A stretch of 64,000 nucleotides of DNA from CAZUGO01 sp964619935 (GCA_964619935.1 CAZUGO010000070.1:1-64000); one strand, 5' to 3'. Numbered from the stretch's first letter, positions 25,970-35,506 are shown. The notes: generated from the sequence alone by a model not told the origin. Translations and numbers: made by a program.

Positions 25970-28240
25970 ATGTCACATGTACACTCGAATCGGACTTGGC
26001 TGCAGGCAGGCTTCGCGGTTGTGCTCGCTGCCGCCTTGAGCATTCCGCTGTATCTGCCCGGCTGTTCTCCTGCCGATGGCGGCAACCAGAATACCAATAC
26101 AAACGGCAATGACAATGACAACGGCAACATGTCCACCATGACCATCCGCCAGGACACCACGATGGAGACGCTGACGGTCGGGGCTGCCGAGATGCTGGCA
26201 GTGGAGAACGGTGCGGTGGTCACCGTCACCGGCGATGCCACGGTGGACGGCCGGATGATGGCCATTGACAACTTGCTGACCCTCAAAGTCGACGGTGACC
26301 TGGTCATTGGCGGGACGCTGACCGCAATGAGGGATGATGCGGTCGTGTCCGATGACACGCCGTTCAGAGACCACCCGGTGGGCGTGCACATCATTGCGGC
26401 CGGCGCGGTCACGTTCGGCGCTGCCGCCGCCATTAAGACCAATGGGTCGGTGGTGCTGACCGACGACGAGGGCGTGCTGGCCATGACGCCGCAAGAGCAG
26501 TTTGACCAGGTGGAGGACGTCAGCGGCGACGAGTTGACCACGTTGGTTCCGCTGCCGCCTGACAACCCGGCCTTCGACGAACCCGCGCCCGCGGCCCGGG
26601 TGCGGGGATCCCGCGGTGCCCTGCCGCCGGTAGTGATCTCCGGGGTCTGGCCCGACCCCACCGGACCGGCCCCGGCCGGCGATCGTCCGGTAATCGTGTT
26701 TCGCTTCAACGGCAATCGCGACCTGAACCTGATGGATTGGACGGTTAACGGTCCGCCGGCTCCTGATGGTGCGGATGCCGATCCGATGAACAACACGCCA
26801 CCGCGCCCTGGGAAGAACGGCCTGCGGCTGAACATCTGGAACAACGGCGGCGCCATCAATGTCCAGGACGTGGTTTTCAACCTGGCCGATGGCGGCGACG
26901 GAGGCAATGACGTCAGCACGTGCGGCACGGCCACCGGGGAGGACGGCGGCAACTCGGGTAATTTTCGGATGACTGCTTCGGGCGGCATCAACTTCAACGG
27001 GCCGGTGACCATCAACCCCGGTCGATCCGGCGACGGCGGCTCGGCGACGGTTAACAAGGGCGCGGCGGGCGCCGCCGGGTGCCCGGGCGACACGGGCGAC
27101 GGTGCGACGGCCACCGGCGGTGACGGAGCGGACAATCGCAAGCGCATTTTCGCCCGCGGGAACGTCAATGGGTTGGCCAACATCACGCTGGGTGATGTGA
27201 TTGCCGGGAGCGGCGGGCCCGCGATGGCCAATGCGTGCGACGGCGGACCCGGGTTGCCGTGTTGCGACGGCGGCCCCGGCGGCGGGGCGACCGCCACCGG
27301 TGGCGACGGCGGCGAGGCATCGCTGAGCATCAGTGGATTGCCGTTGACGCCCGGCGATGTCATCGGCGGTGACGGCGGCGACGCCACCGCGGCCGGCGGC
27401 GACGGTGGGTTGGGCGGCTCGTGCAAGTTCCTGGACGGTGGCGACGGTGGTGCCGGTGGTGCGGCGACCGCGGCCAGCGGGGCGGGTGGGAACGGCTCCG
27501 GCGGGATGGCATCCGTCGGCGGCGACAACGGCGATGCCACCGCCACCGGCGGCAGCGGCGGCAACGGCGGCGACAGCGGCTTCGGCACGCCGGGCGGCGG
27601 CGGCGCCTTGGGCGGGGCGATGACCACAGCGGGCGCCGTCGGCACCGGCGACACCAGCGGGACCGCCGGCCCGACCGACGCGACGGACGGGATCATGGGG
27701 CTGCCGGGCGGCAATCTGGCCGTCAGCATCCTGTGCATTCCCATTGGAAACTACGTGCCTGGAGTTCCCGGGCCGATCGACGCCGGCGTGTTCCCCGGGC
27801 CGGTCTTCGACGAGACCCTGACCACCCAGCTCGGGACCATCGAGGTCGAGTTTGTGGATACCGGCGGGCAGTTCAACTATCAACTGGGTGCCAATCCGGC
27901 CCATGTCGGAATCGGAGACGGCCGGCTCGACGTCCGGGTGTCGACCCTGCAAAGCGGCGCCGGCTCGGGGGTGATCGGCGGCCTGCGGATCGTGCCGATC
28001 CAGGGTTTCAACATCAACGCCAAGCGGCCCCTCGAGGTTCGGGCGCTCAATGGTGCCGGCGAGGTCGTCGGGCAGCAGACGTTCGACACGATTCCCGACA
28101 ATTTCGGGCGGTTGGAGGATCCGACCGTGGCGGCGCTCGACGCCCTGTTCAATGTCGACGCGTCGGTGGAGTCGTTCCAGATTCTGGCGCCGTTCGACAC
28201 CTTTGTGACCATCTATCGGATTTACCTGCTGGATCCGTAA
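25970..28240 (+). CDS. Glycine-rich (PGRS-like) surface lipoprotein
   Basis: 756 aa. GGAGG sits 8 bases before the ATG at 25970, clearly better than the in-frame ATG at 25907. The lipobox is YLPGC (Cys about residue 31), then a Asn/Thr/Asp-rich linker (NQNTNTNGNDNDNGN). A beta-helix-like region follows with strands such as VTVTGDATVDGR. From about residue 300 to 600 the chain is made of GGDGG, GGAGG, ATATGG and GDATAAGG units, which read like the PGRS domains of mycobacterial proteins and Gly-rich beta-rolls. The C-terminal 180 residues form a conventional folded region with a strand-rich end. Probably a cell-surface matrix or adhesion protein. The Gly-rich part is strongly biased but not exactly periodic at DNA level. 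Confidence 0.72.
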   Translation: MSHVHSNRTWLQAGFAVVLAAALSIPLYLPGCSPADGGNQNTNTNGNDNDNGNMSTMTIRQDTTMETLTVGAAEMLAVENGAVVTVTGDATVDGRMMAIDNLLTLKVDGDLVIGGTLTAMRDDAVVSDDTPFRDHPVGVHIIAAGAVTFGAAAAIKTNGSVVLTDDEGVLAMTPQEQFDQVEDVSGDELTTLVPLPPDNPAFDEPAPAARVRGSRGALPPVVISGVWPDPTGPAPAGDRPVIVFRFNGNRDLNLMDWTVNGPPAPDGADADPMNNTPPRPGKNGLRLNIWNNGGAINVQDVVFNLADGGDGGNDVSTCGTATGEDGGNSGNFRMTASGGINFNGPVTINPGRSGDGGSATVNKGAAGAAGCPGDTGDGATATGGDGADNRKRIFARGNVNGLANITLGDVIAGSGGPAMANACDGGPGLPCCDGGPGGGATATGGDGGEASLSISGLPLTPGDVIGGDGGDATAAGGDGGLGGSCKFLDGGDGGAGGAATAASGAGGNGSGGMASVGGDNGDATATGGSGGNGGDSGFGTPGGGGALGGAMTTAGAVGTGDTSGTAGPTDATDGIMGLPGGNLAVSILCIPIGNYVPGVPGPIDAGVFPGPVFDETLTTQLGTIEVEFVDTGGQFNYQLGANPAHVGIGDGRLDVRVSTLQSGAGSGVIGGLRIVPIQGFNINAKRPLEVRALNGAGEVVGQQTFDTIPDNFGRLEDPTVAALDALFNVDASVESFQILAPFDTFVTIYRIYLLDP

Positions 28241-28252
28241 TGGGCCGGCCGG

Positions 28253-29977
28253 TCAGTTGGCCAGCAAGGGGATCGGGCGAAAGGCGTCGACGTCGATCAG
28301 TCCCTGGTCGGTGACCTTGAGCGCTCCGATGACCGACAGGCTCATGAACGACAGGGCCATGAACGGTTTGCGCAGGCGGCAGCCCAGTTCCTGGTTGGTG
28401 ACTTGGTGGAGCTGGCGGAGTTGATCGGCGGCTTGTGCCGCCGGAGCATCGCTCATCAAGCCGGCGATCGGCAGCGGCATCTCCGCGAGAACCGCACCAC
28501 CGCGGACGGCGCACAGCCCGCCGCGGCGTTTGATCACCTGAACGGCTGCGGCGTAGATGTCGCGATCGTTGGTGCCGGCGACCACGATGTTGTGGGCGTC
28601 GTGGGCCACGGTTGATGCGATGGCCCCGGCGCGCAGGCCCAGCCCGCGGATGAACCCAAAGCCCATCCGGCCGCTGGCCTGATGCCGCTCGATGACCACG
28701 ATCTTGGCGATATCCCGGGCGGGGTCAGGTTGCACGGAGCCGTCGACCACCGCCAGGGATTCGATGGTCCGCCCGGTGATCAGTTGCGATTCAATCATCT
28801 CGATGACGTGGACGCGCTGCTGATCGGGTGTCGCTGCATGCACGACGAACTGCTGCGGCTCCAGCCAATGGACGTTGATGGTGCTGCGAACCACCGGGGG
28901 TTTGCGGAGGTGGTCGGCCTCGTCGATGAACACGCCGTCTTGAGCAATCAGCCGGCCGCCCTGGTACACCTGCCGCACGCGGCACGCTTCCAGATCGTCG
29001 ACGATGGTCAGGGCCGCCGCATAACCCGGCGCCACCGCGCCCAGATGGCGAAGTCCGAAGTAGCGGGCCGCATTGAGGGTGGCCATGCGGATCGCCAGCG
29101 TCGGTTTCAGGCCGCCGGCGATCGCCCGGCGGATGATGTGATCGATGTGCCCTTCATCGAGCAGGTCTTCGACGTCTTTGTCGTCGGTGACGAACATGCA
29201 GCGGTCAACGGTCTGGGGCGTCACCAGCGGCAGCAACGCCTCCAGGTTGCGGGCCTGCGAGCCTTCGCGAATCATGATGAACAGCCCGGCGCGCAGTTTC
29301 TCGCGGGCCTCCTCGAGGGTGGTGGACTCGTGGTCGCTGGTGATGCCCGCGGCGGCGTAGGCTTGCAGTTCACGACCGGACAGACCGGGGGCGTGCCCAT
29401 CGATGATCCCGGCGCTGCCCAGCTGCAATTTGTCGAGTACGGCGGGGTCGCCTGCGATCACCCCGGGGTAGTTCATCATTTCGGCGAGCCCCAGCACCCA
29501 GCGGTTGCCGGTGAGCGACGCCAGATCTTCGGCGGACAACTCCGCTCCGGCACCTTCCAGGTTGGAGGCCGGCACGCAGGAGCTGAGCATGACGTAGACG
29601 CTGACGGGCGAGTGCTTGCTGGAGGTCAGCATGTAACGAATGCCTTCGGTCCCCATGACGTTGGCGATCTCGTGGGGGTCGGTGACCACCGCGAGCGTGC
29701 CGCGGGCGGCCACCACCTTGGCGAACTCCGGCACCGACAGCAGCGACGACTCGATGTGCACGTGGCCGTCAATGAACCCGGGGCAGATATACTGCCCGTT
29801 GAGTTCGACCACCGCGTGGCCGTCATATCGTCCGAGCCCCGCAATCCGCTCACCGGCGATGGCCACGTCGGCTTCGATAATCTCGTCGCTCAGGACGTTG
29901 ACCACGCGCCCGCCCCGCAGCACGCGGTCGGCCGGTGTGCGCCCCGCGGCGACGTCAATCAGTTGTTTGAGTCCCAT
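28253..29977 (-). CDS. ade: Adenine deaminase AdeC
   Basis: 574 aa. Converts adenine to hypoxanthine and ammonia in purine salvage. The start at 29977 gives MGLKQLIDVAAGRTPADRVLRGG, the usual N-terminus; upstream sequence is not conserved-looking. Amidohydrolase metal motif GHVHIESS (71-78), then DPHEIANVMG (100-109), EMMNYPG, GHAPGLSG (with the metal-binding His), DHESTTLEEA and FVTDDK match the cyclic-amidohydrolase AdeC family. The C-terminal domain is complete and ends RPIPLLAN. It converges with the PGRS-like lipoprotein, with only 12 bp between stops, and diverges from hyuA across 125 bp that hold a palindromic AGTATACT. No good Shine-Dalgarno is seen. Confidence 0.94.
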   Translation of the reverse strand: MGLKQLIDVAAGRTPADRVLRGGRVVNVLSDEIIEADVAIAGERIAGLGRYDGHAVVELNGQYICPGFIDGHVHIESSLLSVPEFAKVVAARGTLAVVTDPHEIANVMGTEGIRYMLTSSKHSPVSVYVMLSSCVPASNLEGAGAELSAEDLASLTGNRWVLGLAEMMNYPGVIAGDPAVLDKLQLGSAGIIDGHAPGLSGRELQAYAAAGITSDHESTTLEEAREKLRAGLFIMIREGSQARNLEALLPLVTPQTVDRCMFVTDDKDVEDLLDEGHIDHIIRRAIAGGLKPTLAIRMATLNAARYFGLRHLGAVAPGYAAALTIVDDLEACRVRQVYQGGRLIAQDGVFIDEADHLRKPPVVRSTINVHWLEPQQFVVHAATPDQQRVHVIEMIESQLITGRTIESLAVVDGSVQPDPARDIAKIVVIERHQASGRMGFGFIRGLGLRAGAIASTVAHDAHNIVVAGTNDRDIYAAAVQVIKRRGGLCAVRGGAVLAEMPLPIAGLMSDAPAAQAADQLRQLHQVTNQELGCRLRKPFMALSFMSLSVIGALKVTDQGLIDVDAFRPIPLLAN

Positions 29978-30054
29978 GGCTGAAGTGTACCACGGATCGA
30001 TTGATCTCGCCCACTGCGGCGCGGGATGCCGGCTCCCCCGAGCTGCCGCCACCG

Positions 30055-30062
30055 AGTATACT
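30055..30062. promoter_or_regulatory. Palindromic -10-like element in the adeC-hyuA gap
   Basis: AGTATACT is its own reverse complement, so it contains a TATACT -10 hexamer in both directions. It lies 41 bp upstream of hyuA and 78 bp upstream of adeC. No clear -35 box accompanies it in either orientation. Confidence 0.35.
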
Positions 30063-30102
30063 GTGCGGCCCTGACGGACCGTGCACCAGGTAGGGGCAAG
30101 CG

Positions 30103-32109
30103 ATGCATATCGGCGTAGACACCGGTGGAACGTTTACCGACGTGGTGCTGTGGGACGGTCGGTCGCTGCGGGCGCACAAGGTGCCGTCGACCCCCGCTGA
30201 TTTCTCGGTCGGCGTCCTCCGCGGAATTCGCGAGGTCCTGGAGCAGGCGGCCGGGTCGCCGGTACCCTTTCGGGTGACCCATTCTGCGACCGTCGCCACC
30301 AATGCGCTGCTGGAGCGCCGTGGGGCTCGGACCGCCCTGGTGACCACCCGCGGTTTCGGCGATGTTCTGGAAATCGGACGGCAGGCCCGCCTGCGGCTGT
30401 ATGACCTGGCGGCCCGGCGCGAGCCGCCCCTGGTGCCGGCGGCACGACGTCACGAGATCACCGAGCGGGTGGCGGCGGACGGCACCGTGCTGGCGGCCCC
30501 GAGCGGCGGCGAGATCGACCGGCTGATCGAGAGGCTGCTGGCCCAGGGCGCCGAGTCGCTGGCGGTGTGCCTGTTGTTCTCGTTCCTGCGGCCGCGGCAC
30601 GAGCAGGCCATTGCCGCGGCCGCCCGGCGGCGCGGCCTGGCGGTGTCGGTGTCCTCGGAGATTCTTGCCGAGTTCCGCGAGTATGAACGAACCAGCACGA
30701 CGGTGGTCAATGCCTACGTCGCCCCGGTCATGCAGCGCTATCTGACCCGGGTGGATCGCGCCTTGCGGCGCATGGGCACTGCCGGTTGGCGGGTGATGCA
30801 ATCCAACGGCGGGAGTCTCACGGCAGCGGCCGCAGGTCGGCGGGCGGTGGACACCCTGCTGTCCGGGCCGGCAGCGGGCGTCATCGGGGCGCTGGCCGTC
30901 GCTCGCCAGGCCCTGCCGCCGCCGCGCCGCGCGCAACCCGTCAAGATCATGACCTTTGACATGGGCGGGACTTCAACGGATGTGGCCCTGTTGTGTGGTG
31001 ATTACCAGGTGACCACCGAAGGCTCCATTGCCGGCTGCCCGGTCGGGGTTCCGATGATGGACATCCACACGGTCGGGGCCGGCGGCGGTTCGATCGCCGC
31101 CGTGGATGCCGGTGGGGCCCTGCGCGTCGGTCCGCGAAGTGCCGGCGCCGATCCTGGGCCGGCCTGCTACGGCAGCGGGCTGGCGGCAACGGTGACCGAT
31201 GCCAACCTGCTGCTGGGGCGGCTGGATCCGGCCCGCTTCCTGGATGGGCGGATGGTGCTCGATCCCGCTCGCTCGGCGGCCGCTCTAGACCCGCTGGCCC
31301 GCGCCCTGGGCAGCCCGCCGCGGCGCATCGCCGAAGCCATCGTGCGGCTGGTCAATGCCAACATGGAGCGGGCCCTGCGCGTAATCTCGGTGGCCCGCGG
31401 CTACGATCCCCGCGAGTTCACCCTGGTGTGCTTCGGCGGCGCCGGCGGTCTGCACGCCTGTGAGATGGCGGCGGCGCTCCGCATCCCGCGAGTCCTGCTG
31501 CCGCGCGATCCAGGCGTGTTGTCCGCCTACGGGGCCCTGGTCAGCGATGTGATTCAAGACTACTCGCGTACGGTCCTGCGCGCCGGTGCGGCAGACCCGC
31601 AGCAGCGGTTGACGACCGCGCTGCGACAGCTTGAACGGCGGGCCCGCACGGCGTTGCAGCGCGAAGGGCAGACCCCGGACTCCAGCGTCCTGCGGTGCAG
31701 TGTCGACCTGCGCTACCGTGGGCAGTCGCATGAATTGAATGTTTCGCTGGACGGCGGTTTGCCGGCGGCGCTGCGGCGGTTTCACGATGCCCACGCCCGC
31801 CGCTTCGGGCACTGCGACCCGCAGGCGGCGGTCGAAGTGGTCACCGCCCGCTTGCGGGCCATCGCCGTGCTTCCGAAGCCGGCCGCGCGGCCGGGGCGGG
31901 TCCGCCGGGGCGGGACCCGGCGGGTCACGGTGCGGCGGCTGGGGGGCGTGGCCTTCGTGGAGCGCGAACCATTGGCCGCCAACGACCGCGTTGCCGGTCC
32001 GGCGGTGATCGCAGAACCGTTCTCGACTACCTGGCTGCCGCCGGGCTGGCGCGGTACGGTGGACCGCTGGGGTAATTTGATCCTGCAGGCACCGGGGAAT
32101 GCATCATGA
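30103..32109 (+). CDS. hyuA: Hydantoinase/oxoprolinase family, subunit A
   Basis: 668 aa, start with AGGTAGGGG about 8 bases upstream. Family members are the A subunits of N-methylhydantoinase, 5-oxoprolinase and acetone carboxylase; the reaction is an ATP-dependent ring opening or carboxylation. ASKHA-type nucleotide motifs are clear: GVDTGGTFTD (4-13), THSATVATNALLERRGARTALVTTRGF, then MTFDMGGTSTDVALL and VGAGGGSIA. The substrate cannot be told from the sequence. It overlaps hyuB by 4 bp (ATGA), so the subunits are coupled. The neighbouring adenine deaminase could point to nitrogen-base catabolism, but is divergent. Confidence 0.9.
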   Translation: MHIGVDTGGTFTDVVLWDGRSLRAHKVPSTPADFSVGVLRGIREVLEQAAGSPVPFRVTHSATVATNALLERRGARTALVTTRGFGDVLEIGRQARLRLYDLAARREPPLVPAARRHEITERVAADGTVLAAPSGGEIDRLIERLLAQGAESLAVCLLFSFLRPRHEQAIAAAARRRGLAVSVSSEILAEFREYERTSTTVVNAYVAPVMQRYLTRVDRALRRMGTAGWRVMQSNGGSLTAAAAGRRAVDTLLSGPAAGVIGALAVARQALPPPRRAQPVKIMTFDMGGTSTDVALLCGDYQVTTEGSIAGCPVGVPMMDIHTVGAGGGSIAAVDAGGALRVGPRSAGADPGPACYGSGLAATVTDANLLLGRLDPARFLDGRMVLDPARSAAALDPLARALGSPPRRIAEAIVRLVNANMERALRVISVARGYDPREFTLVCFGGAGGLHACEMAAALRIPRVLLPRDPGVLSAYGALVSDVIQDYSRTVLRAGAADPQQRLTTALRQLERRARTALQREGQTPDSSVLRCSVDLRYRGQSHELNVSLDGGLPAALRRFHDAHARRFGHCDPQAAVEVVTARLRAIAVLPKPAARPGRVRRGGTRRVTVRRLGGVAFVEREPLAANDRVAGPAVIAEPFSTTWLPPGWRGTVDRWGNLILQAPGNAS

Positions 32110-33740
32110 GCCAGCCGCCCACCCGCCGCCGGCGCGGCGATCGACCGCTAGACCCCGGCGATCTGTCGCTCTTCAGCAATCTGTTCGCTTCGGTGGCCGA
32201 AGAAATGGGCGCCAGCCTGATTCGCTCGGCCTATTCGCCCAACATCAAGGAGCGGCGGGACTGTTCCTGCGCGCTGTTCGACGGCGACGGTCTGTTGATC
32301 GCCCAGGCGGCGCACATCCCGGTCCACTTGGGGGCGATGCCGCAATCGGTGGGCGCCGCGCTGGCGAGCCGTCACGCCTGGCGGTCCGGTGATGCCGTGC
32401 TCTTGAATGATCCGTTCTCCGGCGGCACGCACCTGCCTGATCTGACGGTGGTGACCCCGGTCCTGGCCGCCGCCCGAAGCCGGGAGCCGTTCGCCTTTCT
32501 GGCCAGCCGAGCGCACCACGCCGACGTCGGGGGCATGACGCCGGGGTCGCTGCCGTTGTCGCGCGAGATTTGTCAGGAGGGTTTGCGGCTGCCGCCGGTG
32601 CCGCTGCGGATTGCCGGGCAACTGAATGCCGCGGTGTTGGAGGTGCTGTACGCCAATACCCGAACCCCGGTCGAGCGGAAAGGCGACCTCAGCGCGCAAC
32701 TGGCCGCCCATGACGTCGGTGAGGCCCGGTTGCAGGCGCTCATCCGCCATTATCGGCCGGGTCCGCTGGCCGGACACATGCAGGCGCTGCGGACCTATGG
32801 GCGCCGCTTGATGGAGGGCCTGCTGGCGGACATCCCGGACGGTGACTTCGCCTTCGAGGATGTGCTCGATGGTGACGGCGTATCAGCGGGACCATTGACC
32901 ATTCGGGCGGAACTGCGGGTTCGAGGCCGGCGGGTGGCCGTGGATTTCGCCGGTTCATCGGCGGCTTGCGACGGCAACCTCAATGCCGTCGAAGCCATTA
33001 CCTGTTCGGCGGTGTACTACTGCTTCCTGGCGCTGCTGGTGACCCGCGCGGGCTTTGAGGACGACATGACCGTGCCGCTGAACGCGGGATGCTTTGAGCC
33101 CATCACCGTACTGGCCCCGCGGGGCACGGTGGTCAGCGCCACGGCCCCGCATGCGGTGGCCGCCGGCAATCTGGAGACTTCTCAGCGGATCGTGGACGTC
33201 GTGCTGGGGGCACTGGCCGAAGCCGTCCCTCAATGGATTCCCGCGGCGTCGCAGGGCACCATGAATAACCTGACCCTGGGGTCGGCCACGGCCGGCGGCG
33301 TTCCGTTTGCCTACTACGAGACCCAGGGCGGCGGGATGGGCGGGTCTCCCGCCGCCGCGGGGCTGGATGCCGTTCAGGTGCATATGACCAATACCCGGAA
33401 CACGCCGATCGAGGCCCTGGAACTGGCCTATCCGCTGCGGATCGGCTGCTACCAGATCATCCGTGGCAGTGGTGGAGCGGGGCGACATCGCGGGGGCCAT
33501 GGCTTGCGGCGGGACGTTGAAGTGCTGTGCAATGCCTCCGGCAGCCTGCTGTCCGATCGCCGCGAGCACCCGCCGTATGGTCTGGCCGGCGGGGCGCCCG
33601 GCCGTTGCGGTCGCAACTTTCTGATTAGCGGTGGTCGCCGCCGGCGACTGCCCGGCAAGGTTCAATTGGACCTGTTGGCCGGCGATGTCATCAGCATCGA
33701 AACCCCGGGCGGGGGTGGCTGGGGGCAGGCATCGGACTGA
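32106..33740 (+). CDS. hyuB: Hydantoinase/oxoprolinase family, subunit B
   Basis: 544 aa, overlapping the end of hyuA by 4 bp. Partner of the A subunit in hydantoinase or 5-oxoprolinase activity. Typical blocks: DLSLFSNLFASVAEEMGASLIRSAYSPNIKERRDCSCALFD near the N-terminus, HIPVHLGAMPQSV, NDPFSGGTHLPDLTVVTPV, the metal-site stretch RAHHADVGGMTPGSLP, and GSGGAGRHRGGHGLRRDVEVL near the C-terminus. Length is normal. The next gene, a metal transporter, begins about 80 bp downstream on the same strand and might supply the metal cofactor. Confident family call; specific substrate unknown. Confidence 0.9.
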   Translation: MSQPPTRRRRGDRPLDPGDLSLFSNLFASVAEEMGASLIRSAYSPNIKERRDCSCALFDGDGLLIAQAAHIPVHLGAMPQSVGAALASRHAWRSGDAVLLNDPFSGGTHLPDLTVVTPVLAAARSREPFAFLASRAHHADVGGMTPGSLPLSREICQEGLRLPPVPLRIAGQLNAAVLEVLYANTRTPVERKGDLSAQLAAHDVGEARLQALIRHYRPGPLAGHMQALRTYGRRLMEGLLADIPDGDFAFEDVLDGDGVSAGPLTIRAELRVRGRRVAVDFAGSSAACDGNLNAVEAITCSAVYYCFLALLVTRAGFEDDMTVPLNAGCFEPITVLAPRGTVVSATAPHAVAAGNLETSQRIVDVVLGALAEAVPQWIPAASQGTMNNLTLGSATAGGVPFAYYETQGGGMGGSPAAAGLDAVQVHMTNTRNTPIEALELAYPLRIGCYQIIRGSGGAGRHRGGHGLRRDVEVLCNASGSLLSDRREHPPYGLAGGAPGRCGRNFLISGGRRRRLPGKVQLDLLAGDVISIETPGGGGWGQASD

Positions 33741-33820
33741 GGCGCGGTCATCATGATGCCGAGAATGGGGATGACGGCCTGGCGCCTGCCCGGTCGCGGC
33801 GAATCATCCTGGGGCCGGGG

Positions 33821-34996
33821 TTGCTGGTCGCGGCTGCTTTTGTGGGTCCGGGGACGGTGACCACCGCCAGTGTCGCCGGTGCCCGCTATGGTCACACGCT
33901 GCTGTGGGCGCTGCTGTTCTCGGTGGCGGCAACCATGGTCCTCCAGGAGATGGCGGCGCGCTTGGGTGTGGTGACCCGCGCCGGTCTGGGGGAGGCCCTG
34001 ACCCGCACCTTTCGCCGCCCGTTGTACCGCTGGCCGGTGGTCGGACTGGTGCTGTCGGCCATCGTGTTCGGCAACGGCGCGTTCGAGACCGGGAACATCA
34101 GCGGCGCCGCCGCGGCCTTGGAAATGCTCAGCGGGAACGGGCACGCCGGCTGGGCGGCGGCGGTGGGTTGCTTGGCCGCCGGACTGCTGCTGCTGGGTTC
34201 CTATCGTTGGATCGAGCGATTTCTAGTCGCCTTGGTCGGACTGATGAGCCTGGCGTTCGCGATCACGGTCGTTCTGCTCAAGCCCGACTTGCGAGCCATG
34301 AGCGCCGGCCTGGTGCCTCGAATGCCTTCGGGCTCCGAACTTTCGGTCATCGCGTTGATCGGGACCACTGTGGTGCCGTACAACCTGTTCCTGCATGCCA
34401 GCGCGGTATGCGAGAAATGGCGGGCGAGCGATCCGGTTGACGTGGCCCTCGGCCAGGCACGGGTGGACGCCCACTGGTCGATCACGATCGGCGGGCTGAT
34501 GACGCTGGCCATCTACCTGTCCGCCGCGACCTGCTGGGCGGTCGGCACCGAGATCGAGTCGGCAGCGGAAATGGCCAATCAACTGGAACCGTTACTAGGC
34601 GCTTCGGCGAAGTGGTGCTTCGCGGTGGGCCTGTTTGCCGCGGGGTTGACGAGCGCCGTGACCGCGCCGCTGGCCGCGGCCTATGCCGCTCGCGGTACGT
34701 TGGGCTGGGGCGACTCACCCGCCGACTGGCGGTTCCGAACCGTCTGGGCGGTGATCGTGGTCAGCGGCACAGTGCTGGCCATGACCGGAACCCGACCGGT
34801 GGACGCCATCGTGTTCGCCCAGGCGGCAAACGGCATGCTGCTGCCCGTGGTTGCCGTGTTCCTGCTGGTGGTGGTCAACCGCAAAGCGTTGTTGGGCCGG
34901 TTTGTGAACGGCGCCGTGGCCAACGCCCTGGGCCTGGCGGTGGTGCTGGTGGTCAGCGCGCTGGGAGGGTTCAAACTGGTGACCGCGTGCCGCTGA
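33821..34996 (+). CDS. Nramp-family divalent metal transporter, N-terminal start unclear
   Basis: 391 aa from a TTG. Membrane carrier that moves Mn2+ or Fe2+ with protons. Helix 1 shows VAAAFVGPGTVTTASVAGA, a form of the Nramp DPGN region in which GPGT replaces it, as in a known divergent subgroup; helix 6 has VVPYNLFLHAS, a match to the conserved MPHNLYLHS-type site. Eleven hydrophobic segments can be counted. Conserved codons (RSRRIILGPGLLVAAAF) continue upstream, in frame, as far as 33737, with no ATG, GTG or TTG, only CTG at 33779 and others. A frame with two ATGs (33753 and 33756) runs alongside and stops. Either a rare start (CTG) is used or a frameshift has occurred. Confidence 0.82.
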   Translation: MLVAAAFVGPGTVTTASVAGARYGHTLLWALLFSVAATMVLQEMAARLGVVTRAGLGEALTRTFRRPLYRWPVVGLVLSAIVFGNGAFETGNISGAAAALEMLSGNGHAGWAAAVGCLAAGLLLLGSYRWIERFLVALVGLMSLAFAITVVLLKPDLRAMSAGLVPRMPSGSELSVIALIGTTVVPYNLFLHASAVCEKWRASDPVDVALGQARVDAHWSITIGGLMTLAIYLSAATCWAVGTEIESAAEMANQLEPLLGASAKWCFAVGLFAAGLTSAVTAPLAAAYAARGTLGWGDSPADWRFRTVWAVIVVSGTVLAMTGTRPVDAIVFAQAANGMLLPVVAVFLLVVVNRKALLGRFVNGAVANALGLAVVLVVSALGGFKLVTACR

Positions 34997-35506
34997 CCCC
35001 GGTCGGCCCTGGCAATGCATCGCGCAAAAAGGAACCCGCCGTGGCCTTGCGGGCACGACGGGTCCAGTTTCGATACGGCTGCCACTTTCGCAGCCACGTT
35101 CGCTGCCCTTACGACAGCCGCCTCGTACATATGCCAGATTCCACGGATCACCTCCTTTACAATGGGCCAAACCCATCCGATTCGATCTCAGGCATGAAGA
35201 TCGATCGAACCTCGCCCTACCGCCGACCGTCGCCGGCGGTCCCACGCAGTGCGGCCTTGCCGCCCGCGGCCGAGTCCCTCAGAAGCCCTCCGGCTTCACC
35301 CATATTATTAGAAGCTCGATTGAGCCTCGAGGGTGCCCTCGACGATCTGATCTTAGCCAATCGCGCCGCGCACGGTCAAAAGAAAAAACCGGCTGGAATT
35401 ACGTTTTGCAACCGCACAATCGCCCGAATCTGGGAATGCCCTGGCAGGTCTCACCGTCGGGCAGGTGCTTGATGCCGGTGCCGCGGCGGTGGGCTTCGAG
35501 AGGGGA
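34997..35506. other. Intergenic region with a perfect extended Shine-Dalgarno sequence
   Basis: About 510 bp between Nramp and the kinase gene (convergent). No gene was recognised. On the minus strand a 14-base Shine-Dalgarno sequence lies at 35145-35158 (see the separate entry). The last 200 bp are unremarkable; a short dyad GAGGG-tgc-CCCTC is near 35331-35343. Confidence 0.5.
35145..35158 (-). promoter_or_regulatory. Extended Shine-Dalgarno (14-base match to 16S rRNA 3' end)
   Basis: Plus strand reads GGATCACCTCCTTT, identical to the 3' tail of 16S rRNA; the minus strand is therefore AAAGGAGGTGATCC. A GTG follows at once on the minus strand and opens an 11-codon frame (MESGICTRRLS) that stops. 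A longer minus-strand frame with ATG at 35130 overlaps the Nramp 3' end and does not look coding. No rRNA gene is present here. Confidence 0.55.

Noticed and set aside
25618..27744. Long Pro/Ala-rich open frame antisense to the PGRS-like lipoprotein and birA
   Set aside because: The composition is that of the reverse of Gly-Gly codons; it crosses birA, which is clearly real.
28682..29983. Open frame antisense to adenine deaminase
   Set aside because: Shadow of a strong gene; no ribosome site.
35145..35158. 16S rRNA 3' end
   Set aside because: Only 14 bases match; no flanking rRNA helices are present.
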